Assembly (NCBI RefSeq): GCF_029813835.1 | Contig: NZ_JARVKV010000008.1 | Span: forward strand, 102,386 to 166,385 | DNA: 64,000 bases | Direction of reading: 5' to 3' | Origin: Streptomyces sp. DH37 | GTDB taxonomy: Bacteria; Actinomycetota; Actinomycetes; Streptomycetales; Streptomycetaceae | Part shown: in pieces, positions 8,604 to 17,382 of the stretch | Layout: the number at the start of each line of letters is the position of its first letter | Position numbering within the stretch: the first letter of the stretch is position 1 | Notes under the pieces: generated by a model | Seen by the model: only the letters and a program-made list of their open reading frames with translations | Database searches by the model: none | What the model was told of the DNA's origin: nothing | Translations under genes and position numbers: made by a program

Positions 8604-9211
8604 GACAGCGAGATTCCGCCGACCGCGCGGGAGCGCTCCCCCAGGGCGGTCTTCCGGTGCACGGCGAACTCGACCACCTGCCCGGCCATCGCCGTGAGCT
8701 GCCGCCGCGCCCGGACGTCGGTGCACTCCCCGTCGGGGCCGAAGCGGGACGCCACGTCGTCCAGGGCGATGCCGAGGGGGGTGGGCCAGCCGCGCAGTGC
8801 GTGCGCCACGTCCCGCAGTGCACCGAGCGCGGCGACCGCGCCCTGTGCGCCGTCCGAGACGGCGACGCAGCCGACCGCGCGTCCGCTGAGGTAGGGGCGT
8901 TCGTTGTCGCGCAGCTCCTCCATGTGGTCGATGGCGTTCTTCATCAGCCCGGAGATGCTCCCGTGGTAGGCGGGGGTGGCGAGCACCACGCCGTCCGCCG
9001 CGGCGACCGCCTTGATCAGCCGCTGCGCCTCCGGACCGCGGTATTCGGCTCTCGGGTCGTAGAGCGGCATCGCCAGTTGCGTGCCGGCGAGCATGTCGAC
9101 CTCCGCCCCGAGCCGCTCCGCTTCGGCCAGGGCCACCCGGAGTGCCTTCTCGGCCGTCGAGTCCGCGCGGAGCGATCCACCGACGCCCAACACTCTCGTG
9201 ATCTGTCGCAT
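8600..9211 (-). CDS. NADPH-dependent FMN reductase family protein
   Basis: A 203-aa flavodoxin-fold protein. VLGVGGSLRADSTAEKALR is the FMN-phosphate loop, PLYDPR follows strand 2, and TPAYHGSISGLMKNAIDHM is the signature flavin-binding block of the NADPH-dependent FMN/quinone reductase family (SsuE/ChrR-like). It could supply reduced flavin to a monooxygenase or reduce a quinone or azo compound; no partner monooxygenase is adjacent. It is the first of two coupled genes, the second being the chorismate-mutase-like protein. Confidence 0.85.
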   Translation of the reverse strand: MRQITRVLGVGGSLRADSTAEKALRVALAEAERLGAEVDMLAGTQLAMPLYDPRAEYRGPEAQRLIKAVAAADGVVLATPAYHGSISGLMKNAIDHMEELRDNERPYLSGRAVGCVAVSDGAQGAVAALGALRDVAHALRGWPTPLGIALDDVASRFGPDGECTDVRARRQLTAMAGQVVEFAVHRKTALGERSRAVGGISLS

Positions 9212-9819
9212 ATGGGTTCACTCAATTCGTCGTCCGGGACAAACCAGCTGGGACGCTGCGGTGATGAGACGGTGAGTGAGGTGCTGTCTGCTGTGCCCAT
9301 GGGGTCGGCCCCTCGGCCGCCGGGCTTCTCGACGGGGCGCCGGGGGCATCGCGACCGGGGCAGGGGACAGCATAGTTACCTTTCATATTGCTTTTGGAGC
9401 CCTCCAGGAACTCGTGTTCCGAATGGCCGAAATATCAGTGATCGGGACTCGATTCCACGCGTTTGAGCCGTGTTCGGCTCGGGAACTCCGGCCGCGTATC
9501 CGGGATCAGACCGGGCCGTGCTCGTCGAACCGTGCCCGCCGGGCCGGCGGCCTCCGTCCGGTGCCCGAGCGGCCCCTGACGGTGCGACCGAGCCCGGGAA
9601 GCCGGCCACCGGCGGGCTCCGCGCGCCGGACGCGAGGAGCGGTCCACCGCGAACGGCGCCAGCCACCGCGTCGTGGACGGCCCGGCGGTCGTTTCCGCGG
9701 AGGACCGGACGCCGCCCGCTCCCCGGGCTCCCGCCGGCCCGGCGTCCGCGCGGATCCCCTTGTCGGCGGCCTGCCCTACGGTTCCCGTCACTTGATCACT
9801 GCGGATGCGGGAGGCGCAC
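9212..9819. other. Intergenic region, no gene supported
   Basis: About 600 bases. 9370-9470 is unusually AT-rich for this window (AGTTACCTTTCATATTGC) and could hold the minus-strand promoter of the FMN reductase pair. Open frames here have no recognisable protein and end near the scar at 9951. Confidence 0.4.
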
Positions 9820-9975
9820 ATGGGGTGGGTGTCGGCCGACGGCTACGAAGTCGCCCTCGACGACGGGAGGGTGGTGTGCCGCAACGCGGCCGGGCGGCGA
9901 CTGAAGTCCGTACCGTCCAGGATCGCCGACGACCCGGCGGTGGTGGGGCTGTCGCGGGTGAGCCAGAACCGGTGA
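9820..9975 (+). pseudogene. 5' fragment of a DUF4132-family gene
   Basis: ATG at 9820 with GGGAGG 6 bases upstream encodes 51 aa. GYEVALDDGRVVCRNAAGRR followed by LKSVP and DDPAVVGL is the conserved opening block of large (~1000 aa) DUF4132 proteins. After VVGL, at about 9951, the resemblance stops and the frame ends within eight codons. The rest of the gene is missing. The remnant runs head-on into the truncated methyltransferase gene, whose homology ends at the same base. Confidence 0.65.
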
Positions 9976-10739
9976 CGCCATCCGGCGTCACCGGCGTCGT
10001 GCGTGAACACCACCACGCGGCGGGCCACGCGCCGCATCTCGCGCAGCCCGGCGATCGGGTCCCGCCAGTGGTGGAGGGTGCTGAAGGCCATCGCGGCGTC
10101 GAAGGACCGGTCCCGGAAGGGGAGGTTCTCCGCGGCGGCGGCCACGCACGGCGCCGCGCCGGCGGGACGCAGCGCCCGCATGACCGCCGACGGCTCCACC
10201 GCCGTGACGTCGCGGTCGGGGGGTTCGTAGGAGCCGGTGCCGGCCCCGACGTTCAACACCGTCCGCGCGTCCCCGAGCGCTTCCCAGACCTGCGCGGCGA
10301 TCCGCGGCTCGGTGCGCCGCGTCGCCGGGTAGGCGGAACCGATGGCGTCGTACAGCTGCGCGCCGAACACTCTCAGCTGCTCCTCCGGTGTCGTCCTGAT
10401 CCCCATGGCCCGTGCCTGCAGTTCCCCGTCGATGGCCGTCACCATGGCGGCGGCGCGGTCGCGCTGTTCCAGCAGCAGGCCGCGCAGCCGGCGCAGGCGC
10501 GCGACCGCGTCGGTGGCCGGGTCGTCGACCAGGTCCGCGATCTCGCGCAGCCCGAAGCCCAGCCGCCGGTAGGCCGGCACCTCCCGCAGCCGCTCCACGT
10601 CGCCCGCCGAGTAGGCCCGGTACCCGGCCGCCGTCCGCGCGGACGGCCGTACGAGGCCGATCCCGTCGTAGTGGTGCAGCGTGCGGACGGTCACGCCGGC
10701 CAGCCCGGCCACGCGTCCCACGGTCAGGTGTTCCTCCAC
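9843..10739 (-). pseudogene. MerR-type HTH fused to SAM methyltransferase, 3'-truncated
   Basis: The GTG at 10739 starts a MerR DNA-binding domain (LTVGRVAGLAGVTVRTLHHY, then GLVRPSARTAAGYRAYS) followed by a helical linker and a class I methyltransferase domain (TVLNVGAGTGSYEP SAM loop, FDAAMAFSTLHHWRDP). This fusion is known in actinomycetes as a ligand-modifying or self-contained regulator. Normal sequence ends after RFWLTRD (~9951). The last ~36 codons are antisense to the DUF4132 fragment and look like junk. The DNA-binding and SAM domains are complete, so a partly functional protein is possible. Confidence 0.7.
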
Positions 10740-10982
10740 CCCGCCGACGATGCGGCATGACGCCACGTGAGGGTCAAGCGCTCCACGCCCGGTGCCGCGC
10801 GTGAACCGGCCACACCCGGACCCCCACGGGAAACCAGGCGACCCCGCGGCGGACGGGGCCGCCTCCCGTGACGGTCTGGCCGCCCGCGATGAGTTCCGGC
10901 GCCGGCGGCGGTCTGCCCATCCAGACGCGTGTCGGGAAGCGCACCGCGCGGCGGTGCCGCCGGGATGCTGAGGAGCTGAGCC

Positions 10983-11405
10983 GTGTCCGAGGACGAGAAG
11001 CGGATCCGGGCCCTGATCGAGCAGTGGGCCGCGGCGGTGCACCGGGGCGACATGGGCGGTGTCCTGGCCGATCACGCGGAGGACATCGTGATGTTCGACG
11101 TGCCGCCGCCGTACGAGGGCGTTCGCGGCATCGACGCCTACCGCGAGACGTGGCCGCCCTTCTTCGCCTGGCAGGCGCAGGGCGCCGTCTTCGAGCCCGA
11201 GTCCCTCGACGTCACCGTCGGCGGCGACGTCGCCTTCGCCCACGCCCTGCTGCGCTGCGGAACCCCGGAGGAGCCGGCCGGGCGGCCGGAGAACCGCCTG
11301 CGGCTCACCCTCGGGCTGCGCAGGGAGCGGGGCCGCTGGATCGTCGCGCACGAGCACCACTCGTTCCCGGACCTCTCCGGCGGGGACGCCGCGCCCGCCG
11401 GGTAG
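10983..11405 (+). CDS. SnoaL/ketosteroid-isomerase-like protein (NTF2 fold)
   Basis: A 140-aa protein starting at GTG 10983. The pattern EKRIRALIEQWAAAVHRGD, DIVMFDVPPPYEG, and a C-terminal RWIVAHEHHSFP is typical of the YybH/SgcJ group of NTF2-fold proteins. It may be an isomerase or hydrolase or a small-molecule binder. Charged residues in the cone are present, but no family-specific catalytic set is identifiable. It stands alone, divergent from the MerR-methyltransferase gene, with a terminator behind it. Confidence 0.75.
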   Translation: MSEDEKRIRALIEQWAAAVHRGDMGGVLADHAEDIVMFDVPPPYEGVRGIDAYRETWPPFFAWQAQGAVFEPESLDVTVGGDVAFAHALLRCGTPEEPAGRPENRLRLTLGLRRERGRWIVAHEHHSFPDLSGGDAAPAG

Positions 11406-11494
11406 CGGGCACGGGGCCCGGCCGGACGACCGCGCAGCCGCCGGGCGGCGCGGTCGCCGGGGGTGGACCGTGCGGAACGCGTGCGCCCCGGGAG

Positions 11495-11530
11495 CCGGTA
11501 GGCCGGGACCGGTCCGCCCCGGCCTACCGG
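11495..11530. terminator. Bidirectional terminator hairpin
   Basis: CCGGTAGGCCGGG (11495-11507) pairs perfectly with CCCGGCCTACCGG (11518-11530) across a 10-base loop. It lies between the convergent SnoaL-like and SDR genes and includes the SDR stop codon. Confidence 0.75.
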
Positions 11531-12495
11531 GGTGAACCGCCCGTCGCGCCGTCCGGGAACGCGCCGTCCGTCCTGGCGGCGTGCTCCGCGGTGAACCGCT
11601 CGACGGCCTCCCAGAGCTCGCCCTCACGCCGCTCGTCGTAGGACTCCTCCGACGAGCGGTCCGCGCGGCCGCGGTCCACGTAGGAGCCGGTCGGCGCCCG
11701 GGTCGCGCCGAGGACGACGTCGGCGAGGAAGCGACCGGCGGCGTTGCGGCCGGTGGCGAACGGCGTGAGGGCCGTCACCGGCAGGATGTACCGCATCGCG
11801 AACCGGGAGGCGGGTCCCGCGTTGCGGGCGAGACCGGTGCCGGGGACGAAGCCCGGGTTGTAGGCGACGGCGTCGATCCCGGCCGGCAGCCGGCGCGCGT
11901 ACTCGTGCACCAGGTGGATCACGGCCAGTTTGCTGGTCGAGTACGCGGTACGCCCGGCCGCCGCGCTCCCGGGCCGGGGGAAGGCGCCGGTACGGGCGAG
12001 GAGGTCCGGGGACTTCCAGACCGGGCCGGGCACCATGCCCAGGTTGTGCCTGAAGTCACCGAAGTGGGTGTCGCTGGTGGTGATCACGATCCGGGCGGGA
12101 GCGGCGAAGCGGTCCTGGAGCATGCGCACGAACAGGTGGTTGGCGAGCACGTTGACCGTGAAGGTGGATTCGAAACCGTCGGGCCCCTCGGTCAGCGCGT
12201 CCGTGTACTGCGCGCCCGCGTTGCCCACGAAACCGCGCAGCGGCGGCAGCTCACCGCTGTCGAGCCGGTCGCGTATCCCGGTGGCGGCCGAGCGCACGCT
12301 CTCCAGCGAACCGAGGTCCGCCGGGACGTACGAGACCGTGGGCCCGCCCGCGGCGAGTTCCGCGGCGAGCCGCGCGCCCGAGGACCCGCGGGCGACGACG
12401 AGGAGGTGCGTGTCCGGTGACCGCCGCAGGATGTGCTCTGCGGCGATGCGGCCGATGCCGCGGCTCGCGCCGGTCATCACGATGGTGTGCTGCAT
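11524..12495 (-). CDS. Short-chain dehydrogenase/reductase
   Basis: A 323-aa NAD(P)-dependent oxidoreductase. The cofactor loop is TGASRGIG near residue 8, GNAGAQ marks strand 4, the catalytic serines are in VITTSDTHFG, and YSTSK is the catalytic Tyr/Lys pair. Overall layout is like the protochlorophyllide-reductase/retinol-dehydrogenase branch, which has a longer C-terminus. The ATG at 12495 follows GGAGCCTCCC. It diverges from an MmyB-type regulator across 148 bases, a very common actinomycete pairing in which the regulator controls the SDR. Confidence 0.87.
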   Translation of the reverse strand: MQHTIVMTGASRGIGRIAAEHILRRSPDTHLLVVARGSSGARLAAELAAGGPTVSYVPADLGSLESVRSAATGIRDRLDSGELPPLRGFVGNAGAQYTDALTEGPDGFESTFTVNVLANHLFVRMLQDRFAAPARIVITTSDTHFGDFRHNLGMVPGPVWKSPDLLARTGAFPRPGSAAAGRTAYSTSKLAVIHLVHEYARRLPAGIDAVAYNPGFVPGTGLARNAGPASRFAMRYILPVTALTPFATGRNAAGRFLADVVLGATRAPTGSYVDRGRADRSSEESYDERREGELWEAVERFTAEHAARTDGAFPDGATGGSPR

Positions 12496-12643
12496 GGGAG
12501 GCTCCTCCACCCGTCGGCCGATGGCGCCCGGCGTGGACGCGTCCCCACGTTCGCCGCTCCCGCCGGCGCAGACCAGTGCCGTCCCCGTGCCCAGGACCGG
12601 CAGTACCCGGGCTCGTCCGGCGCCGCACGGCGAGAATGGGCCC

Positions 12644-13507
12644 ATGGCCTCCTCCCGCCCTCCGTTCGCCGCGCTCCTGCGGGCCTGGCGCGACCGCCTC
12701 TCCCCGGCCGACGCCGGCTTCACCGTGACGGCCGGCCGCAGGGCCCCGGGGCTGCGCCGCGAGGAGCTCGCGCAGTCGGCCGGGCTCTCCGTCGACTACG
12801 TCCTGCGTCTGGAGCAGGGACGCGCGAGGAACCCCTCGGCCCAGGTGGTCGGCGCCCTCGCCCGTGCCCTTCAGCTCTCCCGGACCGAGCGTGACCGGTT
12901 GTACCGGAGTGCCGGGCTCCTGCCGCCGCGGGACGGAACGGTCAACACACACGTGCCCCCGGGCGTCCAGCGGCTCGCCGCGCGCCTCGACGACGTTCCG
13001 ATCGGGGTGTTCGCCGCCGACTGGACCCTGGTGTGGTGGAACGCCGCATGGCGTGCCCTGCACGGCGACCCCGCCACGCTCCCGGCCGCCGAGCGGAACC
13101 TCGCGCGCGCCGTCTTCGGCGACGGCGCCGCTCACGCCGCGATGTTCCCCGTCCGCTCCGAGCGCGGCGAGGACGCCTTCGCGGCGTCGGTCGTCGCCGA
13201 CCTCAAGGACGCCGTGTCCCGCTATCCCTCGGACGCCCGGCTCGACCGGCTCGTGCGCGACCTGCGGGACGCGTCCGCCGTCTTCGCCCGCCACTGGGCC
13301 ACCGCGACCGCGACCCCGCACACCACCGACCGGAAGACGATCCGGCATCCGGAGGTCGGCGACGTCCTGCTCGACTGCGACGTCCTCGTCGTTCCGGGCG
13401 CGGACCTGCGCATGGTCACCTACACGGCGGCGGCCGGAAGCAGCGGTGCGGGGAAGCTCGACCTCCTGCGGGCCACCGGTGGCCGCACCGCCGACGCGCT
13501 CCCCTGA
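12644..13507 (+). CDS. XRE-family regulator with MmyB-like ligand-binding domain
   Basis: 287 aa. The N-terminal helix-turn-helix is GLRREELAQSAGLSVDYVLR followed by LEQGRARNPS, the diagnostic MmyB opening. The C-terminal PAS-like domain has PIGVFAADWTLVWWNAAWRAL and ends with a strand pair (DVLLDCDVLVVPGADLRMVT) that in homologues binds fatty-acid-like ligands. It is likely to repress or activate the divergent SDR gene and itself. No operator is obvious in the 148-base gap. Confidence 0.85.
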   Translation: MASSRPPFAALLRAWRDRLSPADAGFTVTAGRRAPGLRREELAQSAGLSVDYVLRLEQGRARNPSAQVVGALARALQLSRTERDRLYRSAGLLPPRDGTVNTHVPPGVQRLAARLDDVPIGVFAADWTLVWWNAAWRALHGDPATLPAAERNLARAVFGDGAAHAAMFPVRSERGEDAFAASVVADLKDAVSRYPSDARLDRLVRDLRDASAVFARHWATATATPHTTDRKTIRHPEVGDVLLDCDVLVVPGADLRMVTYTAAAGSSGAGKLDLLRATGGRTADALP

Positions 13508-13675
13508 CGCCGCCCCGGCCCGCCGCCGGCAGGAGACCGGTCCGGAACCCGCGGCAGCTCCGTCACGCCCGCGACCCGCTCGTGCGTCCGGGAGCACCGT
13601 TGCGTCGGCCGCGGACCTGTTCGGCGTCCCCGGGGGCCGTGGCGCCAGGGGTCCGGCGGGCCGTGGGGGCGCGGC

Positions 13676-14479
13676 TCAGCTCGAGGCCGGGGTGAGCACC
13701 ACGAAGTCCGCGTTGGAGGGGTCGAGGCAGACGGCCATCCGGCCGACGCCCTCCGCGTCCTCCGGGCCCATCTGCACGCTGCCGCCGTTCTCGGTGACCT
13801 CGGCGATCACGGCGTCGCAGTCGACGACGTCGAAGACCGGGTGCCAGTAGGGCCGCCCGTCCGCCAGGGCGAGGTCCTCGGTGCGCAGTTCCATGATGCC
13901 GCCCTGCGTGCGCTCCTCGGACAGCCCGGCGGGCGTGACGAGGGAGTACGTGCCCGCGCCGCCCGGCAGCTCCATGTCGCTGAACTGCCAGCCGAGGACA
14001 CCCCCGTAGAACTCCTTCGCCGCCGCGGCGTCGCTCGTGTACAGCTCGGTCCAGGACAGCGAGCCCGGCCGGTCCACCAGTTCGAGGCCCATGTCCTTCC
14101 CCGGCTGCCAGACGGCGAACTGGCCACCCAGCGGGTCGCTGTACTGCGCCATCCGGCCCCAGTCCCCGAGGCCCGTCGGCGCCACGCGCACGGTGCCGCC
14201 CGCGCGCTCGACGGCCTGGGTCGTGGCGTCCGCGTCGGTGACGCGGTAGTAGATCATCCAGGCCGAGCGCGCGCCCTCCTCGGTGAGCTTGCCGAGTCCG
14301 GCGACGGTCCTGCCGTCCTTCCGGAACATCCCGCCTTCCATGTCCTCCCCCTCCCCCTCCCCCATGGGCTCGTAGTCCCAGCCGAGCACCGCGCCGTAGA
14401 AGGCCGCGGTGGCCCGGACGTCGGGGGCACCGAGGTCGAGCCAGCAGGGGGAGCCGGGGACGAAGTCAGTGGTGATCAC
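13676..14479 (-). CDS. VOC-superfamily (glyoxalase/bleomycin-resistance-like) protein
   Basis: 267 aa containing two VOC modules (about 8-120 and 135-265): PCWLDLGAPDVRATAAFYGA and LSWTELYTSDAAAAKEFYGG each open a paired beta-alpha-beta-beta-beta unit. Such proteins bind metals or ligands and include hydroxylases, lyases and sequestering resistance proteins. It is similar in layout to the CFP30B group. Stand-alone gene, function undetermined. Confidence 0.8.
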   Translation of the reverse strand: MITTDFVPGSPCWLDLGAPDVRATAAFYGAVLGWDYEPMGEGEGEDMEGGMFRKDGRTVAGLGKLTEEGARSAWMIYYRVTDADATTQAVERAGGTVRVAPTGLGDWGRMAQYSDPLGGQFAVWQPGKDMGLELVDRPGSLSWTELYTSDAAAAKEFYGGVLGWQFSDMELPGGAGTYSLVTPAGLSEERTQGGIMELRTEDLALADGRPYWHPVFDVVDCDAVIAEVTENGGSVQMGPEDAEGVGRMAVCLDPSNADFVVLTPASS

Positions 14480-14615
14480 GGCGATTCCCTTTCGCAGGTC
14501 CTGTGGCCTCAGCGTGGCACCCGGTGCTCACGCCCGCCCGTCGGCCCGGTCGTTCGGGTGCCGGGGACGCGCTCCCCGGCACCCGGGCCGTCTCCGCTCC
14601 GACTTCCGGCGCTCA

Positions 14616-14668
14616 CCGGACGCCGGACGCCGGACGCCGGACGGCGGACGGCGGACGGCGGACGGCGG
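14616..14668. repeat. Heptanucleotide tandem repeat
   Basis: Four CCGGACG units followed by three GCGGACG units and a partial copy, in the intergenic region between the VOC gene and the exporter leader. The sharp change from one unit type to the other suggests local expansion by slippage. Confidence 0.85.
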
Positions 14669-14902
14669 CGGTCCCGGAGCCGCTCGCGCCGTCCCCGCGG
14701 CCAAGGGGTGGCGCACGGCCCGTCGGGCCCGCGCCGGGAGGAGTGCCCGCGGCGGATCCGCTCGCGCGCTGCGTGGACGTGCGGCGTGGACGCGCGGCGG
14801 GGTGGTCTCGCCGGCCGGTGCGGGACACGGCGTCGGTGACACGGATCCGCGGCCGTGAAACCGGGGTGCCCCGGCGGGCGTCGGTCGGGTAGCGTGCGGG
14901 CC

Positions 14903-14968
14903 ATGTCGAGTCCTGAGTCGGACAGGGTGGGGGCTTTCGGTCACGCCGTCAGCCCCCTGAACCACTGA
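14903..14968 (+). CDS. Candidate 21-aa leader peptide of the exporter gene
   Basis: ATG 14903 to TGA 14966-14968 encodes M-S-S-P-E-S-D-R-V-G-A-F-G-H-A-V-S-P-L-N-H. It lies 115 bases before the chloramphenicol-type exporter and directly upstream of a strong hairpin. It spans a smaller hairpin itself, the layout of ribosome-mediated attenuation leaders of antibiotic-resistance genes. No strong ribosome-binding site is visible (GCGGGCC precedes it), so it may be leaderless. Tentative. Confidence 0.45.
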   Translation: MSSPESDRVGAFGHAVSPLNH

Positions 14969-15008
14969 GCTCGTAGCCCCGCCGTCCCGCCGCGTTGCGC
15001 GGTGGGAC
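14929..15008 (+). promoter_or_regulatory. Attenuator-like hairpins before the exporter
   Basis: Stem 1 is GGGGGCT (14929-14935) with AGCCCCC (14951-14957), inside the leader peptide. Stem 2 is GTCCCGCCGCG (14984-14994) with CGCGGTGGGAC (14998-15008), 11 pairs including one G-U and a 3-base loop. A ribosome stalled in the leader would open stem 1 and could alter stem 2. No U-tract follows, which is usual in this GC-rich group. Confidence 0.5.
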
Positions 15009-15083
15009 GCGTGTGCCCTCCGGGGGCCGGCCGCGGTGACGAGATGACCTCTCTCGTACTTCTCCTCACCCCGGAGCCACTCG

Positions 15084-16304
15084 ATGCCTCTTCCGCTGTA
15101 CCTGCTCGCCCTGGCGGTCTTCGCCATGGGCACCTCGGAGTTCATGCTCGCCGGCCTCCTGCCGGACATCGCCTCGGACCTCGACGTCACGGTCGGGGCG
15201 GCGGGCACGCTCACCTCGGCCTTCGCGGTCGGCATGGTCGTCGGCGCCCCCCTGGTGGCCGCGCTGGCCCGCACCTGGCCCCGGCGTTCCGGCCTTCTCG
15301 GGTTCGTCCTCGCCTTCGCGGCGGCCCACGTCGTGGGCGCCGTCACCTCCAGCTTTCCGGTCCTGCTCGCCACCCGGGTGGTGGCCGCGCTCGCGAACGC
15401 GGGGTTCCTGGCCGTCGCCCTGACGGCTGCCGCCGCGCTGGTCCCGCCCGGCAGGAAGGGGCGTGCGCTGGCCGTGCTGCTGTCCGGCACCACGCTGGCC
15501 ACGATCGCCGGTGTCCCCGGCGGGTCGGTGCTCGGCACGCTGCTCGGCTGGCGGGCCGCGTTCTGGGCCGTCGCCGTTCTCTGCCTGCCCGCGGCCCTCG
15601 GCGTCCTGAAGGGGGTCCCGGCGGGACGTGTGACGGAGGAGGCGGCGCAGGAGGGCGGCAGGCCGGCCCTGCGGGCGGAGCTCGCCCAGCTCACCAGGGG
15701 GCCGCTGGTGCTGGTGATGCTGCTCGGCGCGCTGGTGAACGCGGCGACGTTCGGGAGCTTCACCTTCCTCGCCCCCGTGGTGACCGGCCCCGCCGGGCTG
15801 GGCGAGTGGTGGGTCTCCGTCGCCCTGGTGCTCTTCGGCGCCGGTTCCCTCGCCGGGGTCACCGTCGCCGGCCGGCTGTCCGACCGGCGTCCCGGCCTGG
15901 TCATCGCGGTCGGCGGCCCGCTGCTGCTGATCGGCTGGCCCGCCCTGGCGCTGCTGGCCGACGAGCCGGCCGCCCTGCTCACCCTGGTGTTCGTGCAGGG
16001 CGCGCTGTCGTTCGCGCTGGGCGGCACGCTGATCACACGGGTTCTCTACGAGGCCGCAGGAGCCCCCACCATGGCCGGCTCGTACGCGACCGCCGCGCTC
16101 AACGCCGGCGCCGTCGTCGGACCCCTCGTCGCCGCGGCCGCTCTCACCACCGCGGCCGGGGACCTCGGCCCGCTGTGGACCAGCGGGCTCCTGGTCGCGG
16201 TCGCCCTGCTCGTCGCACTCCCCTTCCGCACCGTGGTCGCGGCCGGCCGCGACCGCGGCCGGCCCGGGCCCGCCCCCGCCGTACCGGCCGACCGGAGCCG
16301 GTGA
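15084..16304 (+). CDS. MFS drug exporter, Cmx/CmrA/CmlR-like chloramphenicol efflux family
   Basis: A 406-aa, 12-TM DHA1-type exporter. The start PLPLYLLALAVFAMGTSEFM followed by LAGLLPDIASDLDV and a long helix 2 TSAFAVGMVVGAPLVAAL closely resembles the chloramphenicol pumps of Streptomyces and Rhodococcus. The proton-coupled drug-antiport motif region (LSGTTLATIAGVPGGSVLG) is present in helix 5. The gene sits behind a candidate leader peptide and hairpins, and upstream of a separately promoted TetR gene. Chloramphenicol is the family substrate; whether it is the substrate here is inference. Confidence 0.85.
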   Translation: MPLPLYLLALAVFAMGTSEFMLAGLLPDIASDLDVTVGAAGTLTSAFAVGMVVGAPLVAALARTWPRRSGLLGFVLAFAAAHVVGAVTSSFPVLLATRVVAALANAGFLAVALTAAAALVPPGRKGRALAVLLSGTTLATIAGVPGGSVLGTLLGWRAAFWAVAVLCLPAALGVLKGVPAGRVTEEAAQEGGRPALRAELAQLTRGPLVLVMLLGALVNAATFGSFTFLAPVVTGPAGLGEWWVSVALVLFGAGSLAGVTVAGRLSDRRPGLVIAVGGPLLLIGWPALALLADEPAALLTLVFVQGALSFALGGTLITRVLYEAAGAPTMAGSYATAALNAGAVVGPLVAAAALTTAAGDLGPLWTSGLLVAVALLVALPFRTVVAAGRDRGRPGPAPAVPADRSR

Positions 16305-16467
16305 TCCGGGCGGTCAGGGCCGGTACGGGCGCCGGGGCGGCCCGGGGACCGATCGCGGCCGGCGGGTGCGGGGACCTCTCCGGGGGCGACGGCACCCGCC
16401 CGCTGCGGCCGACGGGGGCGGAGGCGGCATTCCGGTTGCGGCCCTCGGCGCCGACGCGTGGCCAACC

Positions 16468-16490
16468 CCATGTTTACACCATTAACATGG
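16468..16490. promoter_or_regulatory. Palindromic operator upstream of the TetR gene
   Basis: CCATGTT (16468-16474) and AACATGG (16484-16490) form perfect 7-base arms around TACACCATT. The site lies about 25 bases before the TetR coding region in an unusually AT-rich patch, as expected for an autoregulatory TetR operator overlapping its promoter. Confidence 0.65.
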
Positions 16491-16513
16491 GCCCGGGAAG
16501 GCGCTGTTGATCG

Positions 16514-17209
16514 ATGTCGGTGCTGTCGGCATGGAACGGGGCGGGTGACATGGGTTCGGCCTCAGGGAGCAGATCGGCCTATCACCACGGCGACCTCCGC
16601 AACGCGCTCGTCGCCGCCGCCGTCGAGCTGGCGAGCGACGGCGGTCCCGAACGCGTGGTCCTGCGCGAGGTCGCCCGCCGGGTCGGCGTGTCGCCGACCG
16701 CCGCCTACCGGCACTTCGACGGGCAGGGCGGGCTGATGTACGCAGTCAAGGTCCGCGGCCAGGAGGCGCTCGCCGAGTCCATGGAGGACGCGGCGGCCCG
16801 GGTCCCGGCGACCTGGGACCCGGGGGTGGCGGCCGAACGGCGGTTCACCGCGCTGGGGCGCGGCTACGTGCGCTTCGCCCTGCGGCGCCCCGGGCTGTTC
16901 CGCTCGGCCTTCTGCCGGATCCCCGGCGCGGAGGGGGAGCCCCGGGACTGGACGGAGGTCCCGCGGGCCGACGGAGAGCCGCGCTACCGCGCCCTCGGGC
17001 TCCTCACCGCCGCACTCGACGAGTTGGTCGCCCACGGCCGGATGCCGGCGCACAGGCGGCCCGCCGCCGAGGTGACCGCCTGGTCGACGGTGCACGGTCT
17101 GTCCGTGCTGCTGATGGAGGGTCCCCTGTCCCGGCTCCCGGACGAGCAGAGCGACGCGGTGCTCGAGCACGCGCTGTCGACCGTGCTGGCGGGCCTCGCC
17201 GCGCCCTGA
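16514..17209 (+). CDS. TetR-family regulator (WHG-domain type)
   Basis: About 231 aa. The DNA-binding domain opens with YHHGDLRNALVAAAVELASD and its recognition helix is VGVSPTAAYRHF. The C-terminal domain has the WHG-like pattern ending in VTAWSTVHGLSVLLMEGPL. An ATG at 16550, directly before the conserved part, is an alternative start. It probably represses itself through the dyad at 16468-16490. The exporter upstream is on the same strand but ends 200 bases earlier, so control of that gene is not evident. Confidence 0.85.
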   Translation: MSVLSAWNGAGDMGSASGSRSAYHHGDLRNALVAAAVELASDGGPERVVLREVARRVGVSPTAAYRHFDGQGGLMYAVKVRGQEALAESMEDAAARVPATWDPGVAAERRFTALGRGYVRFALRRPGLFRSAFCRIPGAEGEPRDWTEVPRADGEPRYRALGLLTAALDELVAHGRMPAHRRPAAEVTAWSTVHGLSVLLMEGPLSRLPDEQSDAVLEHALSTVLAGLAAP

Positions 17210-17273
17210 GCGGCCGCGGGCCGCTCCTCCGCGTCCCCCGTGCCCCCGTACCGGCAGGCCCCCGCACCGGCAG

Positions 17274-17315
17274 GCCTCCGTACGGCGGGGCCGGGGGTCC
17301 CCGCCGTACGGAGGC
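17274..17315. terminator. Strong bidirectional terminator
   Basis: A 17-base perfect stem (17274-17290 with 17299-17315, core CCGTACGGCGGGG) around an 8-base loop, between the convergent TetR and MFS genes. Confidence 0.85.
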
Positions 17316-17382
17316 GGTCCTGGAAGCGGCTGCACCGGGCGGAGGGGCGCCGGGCGGCGGAGGGGGCCGGGCGGCGGTCCGC

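Noticed and set aside
8322..9221. A single 299-aa protein covering both the chorismate-mutase-like gene and the region opposite the reductase
   Set aside because: Only the last ~90 codons look like protein; the rest is an out-of-frame reading of the FMN reductase gene.
14616..14668. CRISPR-like repeat array
   Set aside because: The 7-base units are contiguous with no spacers; this is a simple tandem repeat.
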